Source of the DNA: Mesoplasma grammopterae ATCC 49580
GTDB taxonomy: Bacteria; Bacillota_I; Bacilli_A; Mycoplasmatales; Mycoplasmataceae
Direction: 5' to 3'
Assembly: GCF_000701525.1 (NCBI RefSeq)
Contig: NZ_JNJC01000004.1
Location: 1-64,000 of the forward strand
DNA length: 64,000 nt
The position numbers and the translations under genes are program-made. This document shows, in pieces, positions 33,878 through 44,075 of the stretch. The first letter of the stretch is position 1, and each line of letters opens with the position of its first letter. The notes beneath the pieces were generated by a model. That model had not been told where the DNA came from. It did not search any database and was given only the letters and a program-made list of their open reading frames with translations.

Positions 33878-34285
33878 TTATTTAATAAGTTGTGCAGGCT
33901 CAAAAGCATGCGGTAATAATTCATTTATATTTGTTTCTAATTGAAACCCATTTTTGTTGTAAATTGAAATTGGTGTAGTTCAATTCACTAATTCAGAAAT
34001 AACTTGACGGCAAACTCCACAAGGTGATCCCAAACTTTCAGAATCAGTATATAACTCTAAAGATTTTATATCTTCTTTTTTATAACCCAAAGAATAAACT
34101 TGAGACAATGCGGTTCTTTCTGCACATATAGTTGCAGGATATGCTGCATTTTCAACATTTACACCTTTAATGATTTCATTGTTGTTTAAATAGATTAAAC
34201 AAGCCACTTTAAAATTTGAATAAGGGCTATAAGAATTATCTTTAAGTTTTAATAATTCCTTAAATACATTTTGTTTTTCAGTCAT
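33878..34285 (-). CDS. cdd: Cytidine deaminase
   Basis: Cdd deaminates cytidine and deoxycytidine to uridine and deoxyuridine for pyrimidine salvage. The 135-aa protein has the zinc and catalytic motifs C54-A-E56 (TICAERTALS) and P-C89-G-V-C92, i.e. the tetrameric all-cysteine zinc form. The start at 34285 is preferred over an upstream in-frame ATG (34300) because GAGGTAAAG sits directly ahead of it. It is inserted between secY and adk, where the ribosomal super-operon normally has no extra gene, and has its own promoter at 34305-34333. Confidence 0.95.
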
Positions 34286-34304
34286 CTTTACCTCTTTCAT
34301 AACA

Positions 34305-34333
34305 ATTATATTATATCTAAAAATAGGTTTAAA
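34305..34333 (-). promoter_or_regulatory. Promoter for cdd and the downstream adk-to-rplQ genes
   Basis: A -35 TTTAAA (34328-34333) and a consensus -10 TATAAT (34305-34310) are 17 bp apart, just upstream of cdd and just downstream of the secY terminator. Confidence 0.7.
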
Positions 34334-34336
34334 CCA

Positions 34337-34364
34337 AAAGAAAAAAGACTACTGATAGTCTTTT
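34337..34364 (-). terminator. secY terminator
   Basis: AAAAGACTA-TCAG-TAGTCTTTT forms a 9-bp stem followed by TTCTTTT on the minus strand; the upstream arm overlaps the secY stop codon. It splits the ribosomal super-operon. Confidence 0.8.
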
Positions 34365-35823
34365 ATCAAATATGACTTGAAGAATTTGTTGAGGCTTCTT
34401 CAGTAAAATTTTGTTTTTTGCTTTCAATAAATTTGTGTTGTGTAATTCTTCCTTGTAATTGTTGTGTTGTTTGAATGGCAACCGATATACAAATAATTAA
34501 ACCGGTTCCCCCAATAGCTAACTGACTTGGTAAATTAGTCAATTTAGATATAACATATGGCAATGCAGCAATTGCAGCTAAGAATATAGCACCAAATAAT
34601 GACAATCTATTAATAGTTCCTTTTAAGAAATTTGTTGTATCTTTTCCAGGTTTAATCCCAGGTATGAAAGTTCCTGATTTTTGAAAGTTCTCACTTATTT
34701 TTTCAGGATTAATTTGAACTTGGGCATATAAGAATGTAAATAATACAATCATTACAGCAAATATTCCAATTCCTCATCACGTATTAAATGAAAGATAATG
34801 TTGTGTAAACCTTACAAATGCATTTGCCGAATCAACGGTAGACGTGCTAGCTGTTGGGTCAATAATTTGTGCAATTGTAATCGGGGTTGATATCAATGCA
34901 GATGCAAAGATAACTGGTATAACCCCGGCATTATTCAGTTTTAATGGTAGATATGGTGTATGATCTTTTGAATCAATTAAACCACTACCGGTCTGCTGAA
35001 TAGGTACTTTACGTTCCGCTTCATTCATAAGTACAACAGAGAATATAACAACAAAGAAAACTAACATATAAATAGAAAACTTAATTATCCCGTCAAAGAA
35101 AACGTTAATACTTTCATTTGAAGGTATTCAGAAATCATATGTAGCTTTTATTTGGTTAGGTAATTGAACAATAATACCAATAAAAATAACTATTGAAATA
35201 CCATTACCAACACCTTTGATTGTAATTTGATCAGCAATTCATAACATAAAGTATGAACCAGCTAACATAACAAGTGGTACTAATACATAGTAAAATGCTG
35301 GAGATGCTAATACATTATCACTTGATCAACCAGGTTCAATAACACCTTGTTGTTGAAGTGTAAATATCGTTGCAATTCCTTGCATTAAAGCAAATGGAAT
35401 CATTAATACTTTTGTTAATTTATCTAATTTCTTTCTCCCTCTTTCACCAGATTTATTTCATCTAGTTAAGATAGGAACAACATCAGTTGAAAGCAACTGA
35501 ACAATAATGGAAGCAGTAATATAAGGAGATACCCCTAATGCTAGAATCGAGAATCTTCCAATAGTACCTCCCCCTAAAGTTGAAAGTAATTGAAAGAACT
35601 GTGAATTGTTAATAGCATTTTGATAATCAGAAGTTAATCTGATACCAGGTACTGTTATATATACTCCAATTCTAATAATCACTAATAATAATAAAGTAAA
35701 AGCGATTCTACCTAGAATATCTTTATTTTTAATAAAGAAGTTGCCAGTTTTTAAATCGCTATTATTACTTTGTGATTTTTTGGCTGAATATTGTTTGCTT
35801 TTTTTAGCGAACTTCTTTGCCAT
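34363..35823 (-). CDS. secY: Protein translocase subunit SecY
   Basis: SecY is the pore of the Sec translocon, needed to insert the many membrane and lipoproteins in this window. The 486-aa protein has about ten hydrophobic helices. Recognisable SecY segments are FSILALGVSPYITASIIVQLL after the plug region, NEAERKVPIQ in the cytosolic loop, LKLNNAGVIPVIFASAL and KPGKDTTNFL. Several TGA Trp codons are used, including the penultimate one (HIW-stop). The N terminus is Lys/Ser-rich. It follows rplO by 1 nt, as in the spc operon. Confidence 0.97.
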
Positions 35824-35824
35824 A

Positions 35825-36262
35825 TTAAATCACCTCTACTTTTCCTCCAAGTTTTTCAATTTCAGCTTGAGCTGATTTTGAAACTTTGTTTAATTTTACA
35901 TTAATTGCTGAAGTAATTGAACCTTTACCTAAAACTTTTACTAATTGTTTTTCGTTTTTGATAATTTTTTGTTCAACTAAAACTTTATGATCAATTAATG
36001 CTAAATTTAATCTTTCTAAATCTGAAAGATTAAGAATAACGTATTCTTTTTGGTTTGGAGAAGTGAATCCAATTTTTGGTAGTCTTCTGTATAAAGGAGT
36101 TTGTCCCCCTTCGAATCCTACACGAACTCCACCACCTGAACGTGAGTTTTGTCCTTTATGACCTCTTGTAGAAGTTTTCCCTTTTCCAGAAGCCATACCT
36201 CTACCTACTCTAGTAACGTCTTTTTTGCTACCTTCAGTATATTTTAATTCATGTAATTTCAT
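35825..36262 (-). CDS. rplO: 50S ribosomal protein L15
   Basis: L15 binds 23S rRNA late in 50S assembly. The 145-aa protein begins [20 protein letters not shown], has the glycine/arginine-rich [25 protein letters not shown] and [17 protein letters not shown], and ends in the usual alpha/beta domain. Length and position (rpsE-rplO-secY) are standard; L30 is absent between rpsE and rplO. Confidence 0.98.
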   Translation of the reverse strand: MKLHELKYTEGSKKDVTRVGRGMASGKGKTSTRGHKGQNSRSGGGVRVGFEGGQTPLYRRLPKIGFTSPNQKEYVILNLSDLERLNLALIDHKVLVEQKIIKNEKQLVKVLGKGSITSAINVKLNKVSKSAQAEIEKLGGKVEVI

Positions 36263-36280
36263 AATTTGTATGCTCCTTTC

Positions 36281-36910
36281 CTATTTAGTTTCTTCTACTT
36301 TTGGTTTTTCAGTTTTAACAACTGGTTTTCCAAATCTTAAGTCATTTACTTTTTTAGCTGTATGCATTGATGATAAACCATCGATTGTAGCTCTAATCAT
36401 ATTGATTGGATTGTTTCTACCTAATGATTTAGCATAAACGTCTGCAATACCTGCTAATTCAATAACAGCACGAGCTGGTCCACCGGCAATAACTCCAGTA
36501 CCAGGTTTAGCTGGTTTAATTAGAACTTGACCTGCACCAAAGTGACCGATCACTTCATGAGGAACAGTTGTTCCTCTTAAAGAAACTCTAATTAAATTCT
36601 TTTTAGCTTCTTTAACAGCTTTTTTAATTGCTTCAGGAACTTCGTTTGCTTTTCCTGTTCCTAAACCAACTTGACCTTTTTTATCTCCAACAACAACAAC
36701 TGCTGCGAATCTAAAGTGACGTCCACCTTTTGTAACTTTAGTAACACGTCTAATTGTTACTACTTTTTCTTCAAAATCATCTTTTTGGAATTGTCTTGGT
36801 CCCTGAGGACGACGGTTTGGTTTTCTATCAAACTTTTTTCTTTCAGGTTGAGTTTGATTGTTAGCGTTTTCAGCTACTACTACTTCTGTTTTATTTTCCA
36901 TATTTCTCAC
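36281..36910 (-). CDS. rpsE: 30S ribosomal protein S5
   Basis: S5 helps maintain decoding accuracy at the 30S entry site. The S5 core is plain: [28 protein letters not shown], then [13 protein letters not shown] and [13 protein letters not shown]. The 209-aa reading uses a GTG start at 36910, favoured because AGAAAGG lies 6 nt upstream; the alternative ATG at 36901 would give 206 aa. An N-terminal tail of about 45 residues rich in Asn, Gln, Pro and Arg precedes the core, and a roughly 20-residue Lys/Glu tail follows it. Confidence 0.96.
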   Translation of the reverse strand: MRNMENKTEVVVAENANNQTQPERKKFDRKPNRRPQGPRQFQKDDFEEKVVTIRRVTKVTKGGRHFRFAAVVVVGDKKGQVGLGTGKANEVPEAIKKAVKEAKKNLIRVSLRGTTVPHEVIGHFGAGQVLIKPAKPGTGVIAGGPARAVIELAGIADVYAKSLGRNNPINMIRATIDGLSSMHTAKKVNDLRFGKPVVKTEKPKVEETK

Positions 36911-36921
36911 TCTTTACCTTT

Positions 36922-37269
36922 CTAGAATTTCAATCCGTTTTCTCTTGCTGCTTCAGCAAAAGCTTTTACTTTACCATGGTATAAGTATCCACCACGGTCA
37001 AATACTACATCAACAATGCTTTTTGCAATTGCTAATTTAGCGATTTCTTCAGCAACTTTTTTAGCTGCTTCAATGTTTCCTGATTTTAATCCCAAGTTTA
37101 ATGATGATGCTGAAACTAAAGTTGTTCCAGTTGTGTCGTCGATTATTTGTGCGTAGAAATTAGTGTTTGATTTGAAAACATTTAATCTTGGTTTAGCAGG
37201 AGTTCCAGAAATTTTACTTCTAACACGGTAATGTCTTCTTTTTCTTGCTTCTTGTTTAGTATGTTTCAT
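36922..37269 (-). CDS. rplR: 50S ribosomal protein L18
   Basis: L18 binds 5S rRNA and anchors it in the central protuberance. The 115-aa protein has [45 protein letters not shown] and the C-terminal [24 protein letters not shown]. Its length is normal. It lies between rplF and rpsE, separated by spacers of 25 and 11 nt. Confidence 0.98.
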   Translation of the reverse strand: MKHTKQEARKRRHYRVRSKISGTPAKPRLNVFKSNTNFYAQIIDDTTGTTLVSASSLNLGLKSGNIEAAKKVAEEIAKLAIAKSIVDVVFDRGGYLYHGKVKAFAEAARENGLKF

Positions 37270-37294
37270 AATTCTATAACCTTAAGCTCTGATA

Positions 37295-37837
37295 TTATTT
37301 ACCAGCTGCTTTCCCTTCTTTTCTAATAATGATTTCATCTGAGTACTTAATTCCTTTACCTTTATAAGGTTCTGGTCTTCTGTATGATCTAATTTCTGCT
37401 GCAACTTGTCCTACAACTTGTTTATCAATACCTGAAATAATGATTTGAGTTGGTTTTGGACATTCTACTGTAATTCCTTGAGGAATTGTGTATTCAATTG
37501 GATGTGAGTATCCTAGTGAAAGATTTAATTTACTTCCAGCTAAAGCTGCTCTATATCCAACCCCGTTAATGTCAAGAGTTTTTTTGAACCCTTCACTTAC
37601 ACCGATTAACATACCTTGTAATAATGAGTTTGTTGTTCCGTGTAATTGTTTTGTATGTTTAATTTCATTAGCTCTTGTTGTTGAAAGATCTGTTCCTTCA
37701 ACTTTGATTGTGATAACTTCTGCGAATTTTTGAGTTAAAGTTCCCTTTGACCCTTTTACTGTAACTGTGTTGTCTGATGCAACACTAACTTCAACACCTG
37801 CAGGGATAGTTAAAATTCTGTTTCCTATACGTGACAT
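37295..37837 (-). CDS. rplF: 50S ribosomal protein L6
   Basis: L6 lies near the factor-binding region of the 50S subunit. The 180-aa protein starts [17 protein letters not shown] and contains the duplicated L6 fold with [19 protein letters not shown] and the C-terminal signature [16 protein letters not shown]. It has normal length and sits between rpsH and rplR. Confidence 0.98.
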   Translation of the reverse strand: MSRIGNRILTIPAGVEVSVASDNTVTVKGSKGTLTQKFAEVITIKVEGTDLSTTRANEIKHTKQLHGTTNSLLQGMLIGVSEGFKKTLDINGVGYRAALAGSKLNLSLGYSHPIEYTIPQGITVECPKPTQIIISGIDKQVVGQVAAEIRSYRRPEPYKGKGIKYSDEIIIRKEGKAAGK

Positions 37838-37856
37838 ATTTTACCTCTACCTCCTA

Positions 37857-38246
37857 TTATCAGACGAAAGCCAATACTTCTCCACCAATGTTTGATAGAC
37901 GAGCTTGTTTTCCTGTCATGATTCCTTGTGATGTTGAAACTATTGCAATTCCTAAACCGTTTAATACTTGTGGGATTTCGTTTGCTGGTGCATATACTCT
38001 AAGACCTGGTTTAGAGATCTTTTTAAGTCCTGAGATTACTCTTTGTTTTCCTTGATATTTTAATTCAATAGTAATAGTTTTTTTAACTTCACCTTCAACA
38101 GTGAAGCTTGAAATGAATCCTTCTTCTTTTAAGATGTTTGCAATTTCCAATTTCATTTTTGATGAAGGAATGTTAACAGTTTTTAACATTCTTTGGTTTG
38201 CATTACGGATTCTAGTTAACATATCTGCGATTACGTCTGTTGTCAT
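37857..38246 (-). CDS. rpsH: 30S ribosomal protein S8
   Basis: S8 binds the central domain of 16S rRNA and in many bacteria regulates its own spc operon. The 129-aa protein begins [19 protein letters not shown] and ends with [26 protein letters not shown]. The last Trp codon is TGA, followed immediately by TAA, so a standard-code reading would lose the conserved terminal Trp. Position rpsN-rpsH-rplF is canonical. Confidence 0.98.
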
Positions 38247-38277
38247 TTTTTATTTCCTTTACTCTTTCTATTTCCTA

Positions 38278-38463
38278 TTATCAAGAAGCTTTTCTAATCC
38301 CTGGGATTTGACCTTCGTATGCATATTTTCTAAAGCATAGACGACAAATTCCAAATTTTTTAAGCACAGCATGTGGTCTACCACAGTTATTACATCTAGT
38401 GTAGTTTCTTACGCCAAACTTTTGGTGTTTAGCTTGTTTAACTTTTAATGATTTTTTAGCCAT
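38278..38463 (-). CDS. rpsN: 30S ribosomal protein S14 (zinc form)
   Basis: S14 sits in the 30S head. The 61-aa product is the short type Z form with an intact zinc ribbon (CNNC and CRLC flanking [12 protein letters not shown]) and the C-terminal [11 protein letters not shown], whose last Trp is TGA before TAA. Its length of exactly 61 matches the family. It lies between rplE and rpsH. Confidence 0.98.
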
Positions 38464-38482
38464 TTATTCCTAATCCCCTTTA

Positions 38483-39025
38483 TTATTTAGCGAAAGGCAT
38501 TCCAAATTTTTCTAATAATTTGTATGCTTCCTCGTTTGTTTTTGCAGTAGTTACAATTGTGATATCCATTCCGCGTAGTTTTTGAACTTTATCATAATCA
38601 ATTTCTGGGAAAATAATTTGTTCTTTAATTCCCATTGTGTAGTTTCCAAATCCATCAAATGAAGTTTTTGGAACCCCTCTGAAGTCACGCACACGTGGTA
38701 AAGCAACATTTGTAAGACGGTCTAAGAAGTCATACATCTTTTTCCCTCTTAAAGTTACTTTTGTACCAATTGGCATTCCTTCTCTTAATTTAAATACAGC
38801 TAATGATTTTTTTGCTTTTGTTACTAATGGTTTTTGACCAGTTAATTGTTCTAATTCAACAACAGCTGCATCAAGTTTTTTTGGATCAGTTGTAGCTTCT
38901 CCAACTCCCATGTTGATAACGATTTTTGTAAGTTTTGGAACTTGCATTACTGATTTATATCCTAATTCTTTAAATAATTCAGGAGCAATTTGTTCAGTAT
39001 ATCTAGTTTCTAATCTTGATTTCAT
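38483..39025 (-). CDS. rplE: 50S ribosomal protein L5
   Basis: L5 binds 5S rRNA and touches P-site tRNA. The 180-aa protein has [62 protein letters not shown] and [13 protein letters not shown] at its end. It is of normal length, directly downstream of rplX in the spc operon. Confidence 0.98.
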   Translation of the reverse strand: MKSRLETRYTEQIAPELFKELGYKSVMQVPKLTKIVINMGVGEATTDPKKLDAAVVELEQLTGQKPLVTKAKKSLAVFKLREGMPIGTKVTLRGKKMYDFLDRLTNVALPRVRDFRGVPKTSFDGFGNYTMGIKEQIIFPEIDYDKVQKLRGMDITIVTTAKTNEEAYKLLEKFGMPFAK

Positions 39026-39042
39026 TTCTTCATGTCCCTTTC

Positions 39043-39372
39043 TTATTTACTTGCCTTTTTTAATGGTGAGTTAGATTTTTTTGCAATTCTAACTTTTTTA
39101 CCATCTTCAATTTGGTATCCCACTTTTGAAATACCATCTTTGTTTTTAGGATCTTGTAATGCTACGTTTGATAAATTAATTTTTGATGGAACTTCTTTAA
39201 TTCCACCTTCTGAGTCAGTTTGTGAAGGTTTAACATGTTTTAAAGAGTTAATTCCTTGTACTGATACTCATTTTTTGTCTTTTGATATTCAAGTGATTGG
39301 TCCTAATTCACCTTTGTGTGAACCAGCGATAACTTTAACCACGTCACCTACTAAGATTTTTGATTTGCTCAT
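39043..39372 (-). CDS. rplX: 50S ribosomal protein L24
   Basis: L24 initiates 50S assembly and lies at the tunnel exit. The 109-aa protein starts at ATG 39372 ([20 protein letters not shown]) with the KOW motif, continues ELGPITWISKDKKWVSVQGIN and [20 protein letters not shown]. It reads TGA as Trp. It lies between rplN and rplE. Confidence 0.97.
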
Positions 39373-39385
39373 TCTCTGGTTCCTC

Positions 39386-39754
39386 CTATAATACTTCTGG
39401 AGCTAGAGATGCGATTTTTGCAAATCCAGCTTCTTTAATTTCACGTGCAATTGGACCGAAAATACGAGTTCCACGTGGTGATTTATCTTCTTTAATAATT
39501 ACTACAGCATTTTCTGAGAAACGAATGTATGTACCATCTTCTCTTTTTAATTCTCTAGTAGTTCTAACAATAACAGCTTTAACAACTTGACCTTTTTTAA
39601 CAGCTCCTCCTGGAGTTGCTGATTGAACTGAACAAACGATGATGTCTCCAATTCCTGTAAACTTTCTAACTGATCCACCTAAATTACGAATAACACGAAC
39701 TTCTTTAGCACCTGAGTTATCTGCTACTTTTAATTTTGATAATGTTTGAATCAT
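39386..39754 (-). CDS. rplN: 50S ribosomal protein L14
   Basis: L14 forms part of an intersubunit bridge. The 122-aa protein begins [19 protein letters not shown] and carries the L14 signature [20 protein letters not shown] and [24 protein letters not shown] at the end. It has exact family length and position. Confidence 0.98.
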
Positions 39755-39767
39755 ATCTCTTTATCTC

Positions 39768-40025
39768 CTATAAAACAGCTTTTTCTACTACTTTTACTAA
39801 TCTGAAGTTTTTTGTTTTTGATAAAGGACGTGTTTCCATAATTTGAACTTTGTCCCCTATTTTAGCAACTTGTTGTTCGTCGTGTGCTTTATATTTTTTA
39901 GAATACTTAACACGTTTTTTGTAGATTGGGTGGTTTTTGTAAGTTTCAACTAATACAGTAATTGTTTTATCCATTTTGTCAGATACAACTTTACCAACTA
40001 GTATTCTTCTACTATTTCTTTCCAT
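39768..40025 (-). CDS. rpsQ: 30S ribosomal protein S17
   Basis: S17 is a primary 16S rRNA-binding protein. The 85-aa protein is an OB fold with [39 protein letters not shown] and [16 protein letters not shown]. Its ATG overlaps the rpmC stop (TAATG), indicating coupling. Confidence 0.98.
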   Translation of the reverse strand: MERNSRRILVGKVVSDKMDKTITVLVETYKNHPIYKKRVKYSKKYKAHDEQQVAKIGDKVQIMETRPLSKTKNFRLVKVVEKAVL

Positions 40026-40444
40026 TATTTAGTTTCTCCTTCGTTTACATCATTTTGTTCTTCAACTATTGCATTAGCCATAGCTTCTGCAATAGCGTCA
40101 TCATTACTTGCACTGTTGTTTTCATATTGTGCTTGTAATTCTTCGATCATTTTACGTTGTTTTGCTCTAACTTCTTTACCAGCTTTTTCAGCTTCAGTTA
40201 CAGCTTGGTTATAGTTTGTTTTAACAGTTTTGTTTACTTCTTCACCAGCTTTAGCTTTTTCAGCTATTACTAATTGAATTCTTGCAATTTCTTTTTTAAT
40301 TTCTTTAATACGGTGTGTTTGTTCTAAACTTCCAACAGCAGCTTGGAATTTTAATGCGAATAACTCAGCTTTTTTAGCTTCGTTTCTTTCTAATAATTGT
40401 TCTACTGAAAGCGCTCTAATTTCATCCATTAATTTATTTGCCAT
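40025..40444 (-). CDS. rpmC: 50S ribosomal protein L29 with a long C-terminal extension
   Basis: L29 lies at the tunnel exit and helps dock SRP and trigger factor. The first roughly 65 residues are ordinary L29: [39 protein letters not shown] and [11 protein letters not shown] further 70 residues of charged helix ([20 protein letters not shown]) and acidic tail follow, doubling the usual 60-70 aa to 139. The start and stop both overlap neighbours as TAATG. I believe such extensions occur in other mollicute L29 proteins. Confidence 0.96.
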   Translation of the reverse strand: MANKLMDEIRALSVEQLLERNEAKKAELFALKFQAAVGSLEQTHRIKEIKKEIARIQLVIAEKAKAGEEVNKTVKTNYNQAVTEAEKAGKEVRAKQRKMIEELQAQYENNSASNDDAIAEAMANAIVEEQNDVNEGETK

Positions 40445-40857
40445 TATTCTTCACCTCTTTTAACGAATTTGCAACGAACTGGTAATTTGTGCATTGCAAG
40501 ACGTAAAGCTTCTCTTGCAGTTTCTTCACTAACTCCAGCAATTTCAAACATAACTGTTCCTTCTTTTACAACTGCTACTCATTTTTCAGGGTTCCCTTTT
40601 CCAGATCCCATTCTAACTTCAGCAGGTTTTTTTGACATTGAAATGTGTGGGAAAATTCTCATTCAAACTTTTCCATCACGTCTCATATAACGTGTCATAG
40701 CAATACGAGCCGCTTCAATTTGACGGTTATCGATTCATGCTCCGTCAAGAGACATTAATCCATATTCACCAAAGTTGATTGTTTTAGCTCCTTTTGCTTT
40801 TCCTTTAAAACTAACTTTATGAGGTTTACGATATTTGGTTCTTTTTGGTAATAACAT
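40444..40857 (-). CDS. rplP: 50S ribosomal protein L16
   Basis: L16 contacts the A-site tRNA elbow in the 50S subunit. The 137-aa protein begins [20 protein letters not shown], has [22 protein letters not shown] and [18 protein letters not shown], and ends in the [19 protein letters not shown] segment. Trp residues in these motifs are encoded by TGA. It overlaps rpsC and rpmC by one base at each end. Confidence 0.98.
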
Positions 40858-41582
40858 TATTTACGTCCCCCTCTGTTGTTGTTTTTGTTGTTGAATCTTC
40901 TGTCATTATTCATTGGTGCTTTTTCAGAAACTCTTTGGCTTTGACCTCCGATAACTTCACCATGATTAATTCAAACTTTAACACCAATTTGTCCATATGT
41001 AGTTGGAGCTTCATATAAAGCATAATCAATGTCTGCTCTTAATGTAGATAGAGGTACTGATCCTTCGATGTACCCTTCTGTACGAGCCATTTCAACTCCA
41101 CCTAAACGTCCACTTACAGAAGTTTTGATTCCTTTAACTCCTGCTTTTAAAGCTTTTCTAATAGCTAATTTTTGAACTGTTCTAAATGAAGCACGGTTTG
41201 TAATTTGTTCTCCGATTCATCTTGCAACTAATGTTGCATCTGCATCAGGGTTTTTTACTTCAATTACTTTAACTTCAACTTTTAAGTTTCTATCTTTAGC
41301 AATTTTTTGAACTGCTGTTGCGATATTTGAAACATTTTTACCTTCTTGACCAAGCACGATAGCTGGACGAGCAGTTCTAATGATTAAAGTAATGTTTGAG
41401 TTTGTTCTTTCAATTTTAATTTTTGATACAGCTGCATCTTTTAATAATTTAAGAACTCCTTCACGGATTTTGATATCTTGATCTAATCATTTAACGTATT
41501 GATCTTTTTCAGCATATCAAGTGTCTTCTCAATCTCTAACGATTCCTAAACGTAAAACATTAGGTGATACTTTTTGTCCCAT
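40857..41582 (-). CDS. rpsC: 30S ribosomal protein S3
   Basis: S3 lines the mRNA entry channel and has helicase-like proofreading roles. The 241-aa protein starts [20 protein letters not shown], has the KH domain motif [18 protein letters not shown], then the C-terminal domain with [20 protein letters not shown] and [16 protein letters not shown]. An Asn/Arg-rich tail of about 25 residues ([14 protein letters not shown]) closes it. The stop overlaps the rplP start. Confidence 0.98.
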
Positions 41583-41600
41583 ATATTCTTCTCGTCCTTC

Positions 41601-41939
41601 CTATATTCTTTCATCACTAACAATAATTGTTACGTGTGATGTTCTTTTTAAAATTTCGTATGCTCTACCATGAGCTCTTGGTCTAAAACGTTTTAAAGTT
41701 GGTCCTTCGTTAACAAAAATAGTTTTAACAAATAATTTATCTGCGTCCATTCCATTGTTGTTAACTGCGTTTGCGATTGCTGAGTTTAATAATTTTAATA
41801 CTGGCTCAGCTGATCTTTTATCTAAGTTGTATAATGTTGCAATTGCGGCTGCAACTGGTTTGTTTCTGATTGTATCTGCTACTAATCTAACTTTTCTAGG
41901 AGAGATACGAATCATATTTAAATAAGCTTTTGCTTCCAT
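41601..41939 (-). CDS. rplV: 50S ribosomal protein L22
   Basis: L22 extends a hairpin into the peptide exit tunnel and is a common macrolide-response site. The 112-aa protein begins [20 protein letters not shown] and has [24 protein letters not shown] and [22 protein letters not shown]. It lies between rpsS and rpsC. Confidence 0.98.
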   Translation of the reverse strand: MEAKAYLNMIRISPRKVRLVADTIRNKPVAAAIATLYNLDKRSAEPVLKLLNSAIANAVNNNGMDADKLFVKTIFVNEGPTLKRFRPRAHGRAYEILKRTSHVTIIVSDERI

Positions 41940-41957
41940 ATTGTCATCCTACCTCTT

Positions 41958-42221
41958 CTATTTCTTACCTTTGTCGTCTCCGTGACCACCGAATTTACGA
42001 GTTGGGGCAAATTCTCCTAATTTGTGCCCAACCATATCTTCTGTTACGTACACGGGAATAAATTCTTTACCATTGTATACTCCGAAAGTTTTACCGATGA
42101 ATTCAGGGAAAATAGTTGATCTACGTGATCAAGTTTTTATAACTTCTCCATCTTTTGCAACTTCAGCTTTTTTAAATAAGTTTTCGTCTACAAATGGTCC
42201 TTTTTTTAATGATCTTGCCAT
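41958..42221 (-). CDS. rpsS: 30S ribosomal protein S19
   Basis: S19 in the 30S head contacts S13 and the A site. The 87-aa protein starts [20 protein letters not shown] and carries the signature [20 protein letters not shown] and [20 protein letters not shown]. One Trp is TGA. It lies between rplB and rplV. Confidence 0.98.
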
Positions 42222-42239
42222 GTCTTCTATTCTCCTTCC

Positions 42240-43085
42240 CTATTTCTTAGCATTACGCTTTCTTACAATAAGTTTCTCTGATGGTTTCTTAGTGTTTCTT
42301 GTTTTAACACCAAGAGCTTTTTTACCTCATGGAGTAACTGGGCTCTTACGTCCGATTGGAGTACGCCCTTCCCCTCCCCCATGTGGGTGATCGTTAGGGT
42401 TCATTACTGAACCACGAACTGTTGGACGAATACCTCTTCAACGGTTACGTCCAGCTTTTCCTCAATTAACTAAGTTGTATTCTTCGTTTCCAACTTCTCC
42501 AATTGTTGCGTAACAATCAGCTAAAACTTTTCTTACTTCTCCAGATGTTAAACGTAAAGTTACATATTTACCGTCATCATCTTTTCCTAAGATTTGTACT
42601 GATGTTCCAGCACTTCTAGCCATTTGTCCACCTTTTCCAGGTTTTAATTCAACATTGTGAATTAATGTCCCTTCAGGAATGTTTTTTAATGGAGCTGCAT
42701 TTCCAACTTTAATATCTGCATGTTCTGAAGCAACAATTTTCATTCCAACTGTCATTCCTTTTGCAAATAAGATGTAACGTTTTTCTCCATCTAAGTAATT
42801 AACTAAACAAATAAATGCGTTTCTGTTTGGATCGTACTCGATTGTAGCGATTGTTCCAGCAACATCTCTTTTATTACGTTTAAAGTCAATAATTCTGTAT
42901 TTTTGTTTATGTCCTCCACCTTTGTGACGTGTAGTAATTAAACCACGGTTGTTACGTCCGGCTTTAGAGTTTTTAGCAGCTAATAATGATTTTTCAGGAG
43001 TACTTGTTGTTAAAGTTGCCTTGTAATCAATACTAGTCATATTTCTACGACCGTTTGTCGTAGGTTTATATTTTTTAATTGCCAT
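42240..43085 (-). CDS. rplB: 50S ribosomal protein L2
   Basis: L2 supports the peptidyl-transferase centre. The 281-aa frame needs a TGA Trp at [19 protein letters not shown], the conserved C-terminal stretch that continues to [18 protein letters not shown], the L2 signature. The N terminus [18 protein letters not shown] is canonical. It is separated from rplW by a 67-nt spacer, the longest inside the S10 segment, in which I see no clear element. Confidence 0.98.
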
Positions 43086-43152
43086 AATATCCCTTTCTAT
43101 AGCTTTTTTATTTTTGATTTATAATATTTGTCGCCTATGGGCTAGGTTTTTT

Positions 43153-43437
43153 CTATAAATCGCTTAAAATGTCTAATGTTTCACCATCTTTTAAAGTGAT
43201 GATTGCTTTTTTGTAGTTATTTGTTTTTCCAACAAATCTACCCATTCTTTTTTCTTTTCCATCGTAATTCATTGTTCTTACTGATTCAACTTTTACTTCA
43301 AAGATTTCTTCGAATGTTTTTTTAATTTGAACTTTATTAGCTCTTCTGTCTACTAAGAAAGTATATACACCGTTTGCGTGACCTAAAAATGATTTTTCAG
43401 TTAACACAGGTTTTTTAATTACTTCTGTTAAATGCAT
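43153..43437 (-). CDS. rplW: 50S ribosomal protein L23
   Basis: L23 docks trigger factor and SRP at the tunnel exit. The 94-aa protein has [37 protein letters not shown] and [19 protein letters not shown]. Its ATG overlaps the rplD stop codon, indicating translational coupling. Confidence 0.98.
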
Positions 43438-44063
43438 TATGCGTATACCCCCTCAACAGCCATTGCAGCTTCTTCTGTCATAACTAATTTAGCTGCATTT
43501 AAGATATCAAATACGTTTAATTTGATTGATGGTAAAGTTTTTACCCCTTTAATGTTACTTGAAGATTTAATTACTAATTCTTCATTTTCTTTAGTAATGA
43601 TTAATGTTTTTTGATCATCAATTTGTAAATTTTTCATTACGCTAATCATTTCTTTTGTTGATGGTTTAGCGAAATCAAATTTATCAACGATTACAAGATT
43701 TTGTTCACTAGCTTTAATTGATAATGCTGATTTAAATGCTAATGCTCTTACTTTTTTGTTTACTGATTTCTTGTAGTTAATATCAGGTGTTGGACCAAAA
43801 GTAACCCCTCCACCTCTTCAGTGTGGTGCTCTAATTGATCCTTGACGTGCACGTCCAGTTCCTTTTTGTCTTCAAGGTTTTTTACCACCACCACGTACTT
43901 CAGCACGAGTTTTAGTTTTTTTAGTTCCTTGTCTTAAAGCAGCTTGTTGTGAAATAACAGTGTCATAAATAGCTTGTTTATGTGGTGCCACATTTCAAAC
44001 GCTATCGTTTAATGAAATTGTTTTAACTTCTTGTCCTTGGACGTTTAATACTTTTAATTCCAT
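43437..44063 (-). CDS. rplD: 50S ribosomal protein L4
   Basis: L4 reaches into the exit tunnel and in some bacteria feeds back on the S10 operon. The 208-aa frame reads three TGA codons as Trp, in [24 protein letters not shown] and APHWRGGG, all conserved L4 positions. The start at 44063 gives [13 protein letters not shown]. It overlaps rplW and follows rplC by 12 nt. Confidence 0.98.
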
Positions 44064-44075
44064 ACTTGTCTCCTA

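Noticed and set aside
34285-34300. Longer cdd start (MKEVKMTEKQ)
   Set aside because: No SD lies ahead of ATG 34300, while GAGGTAAAG precedes ATG 34285, and the shorter form matches the family N terminus.
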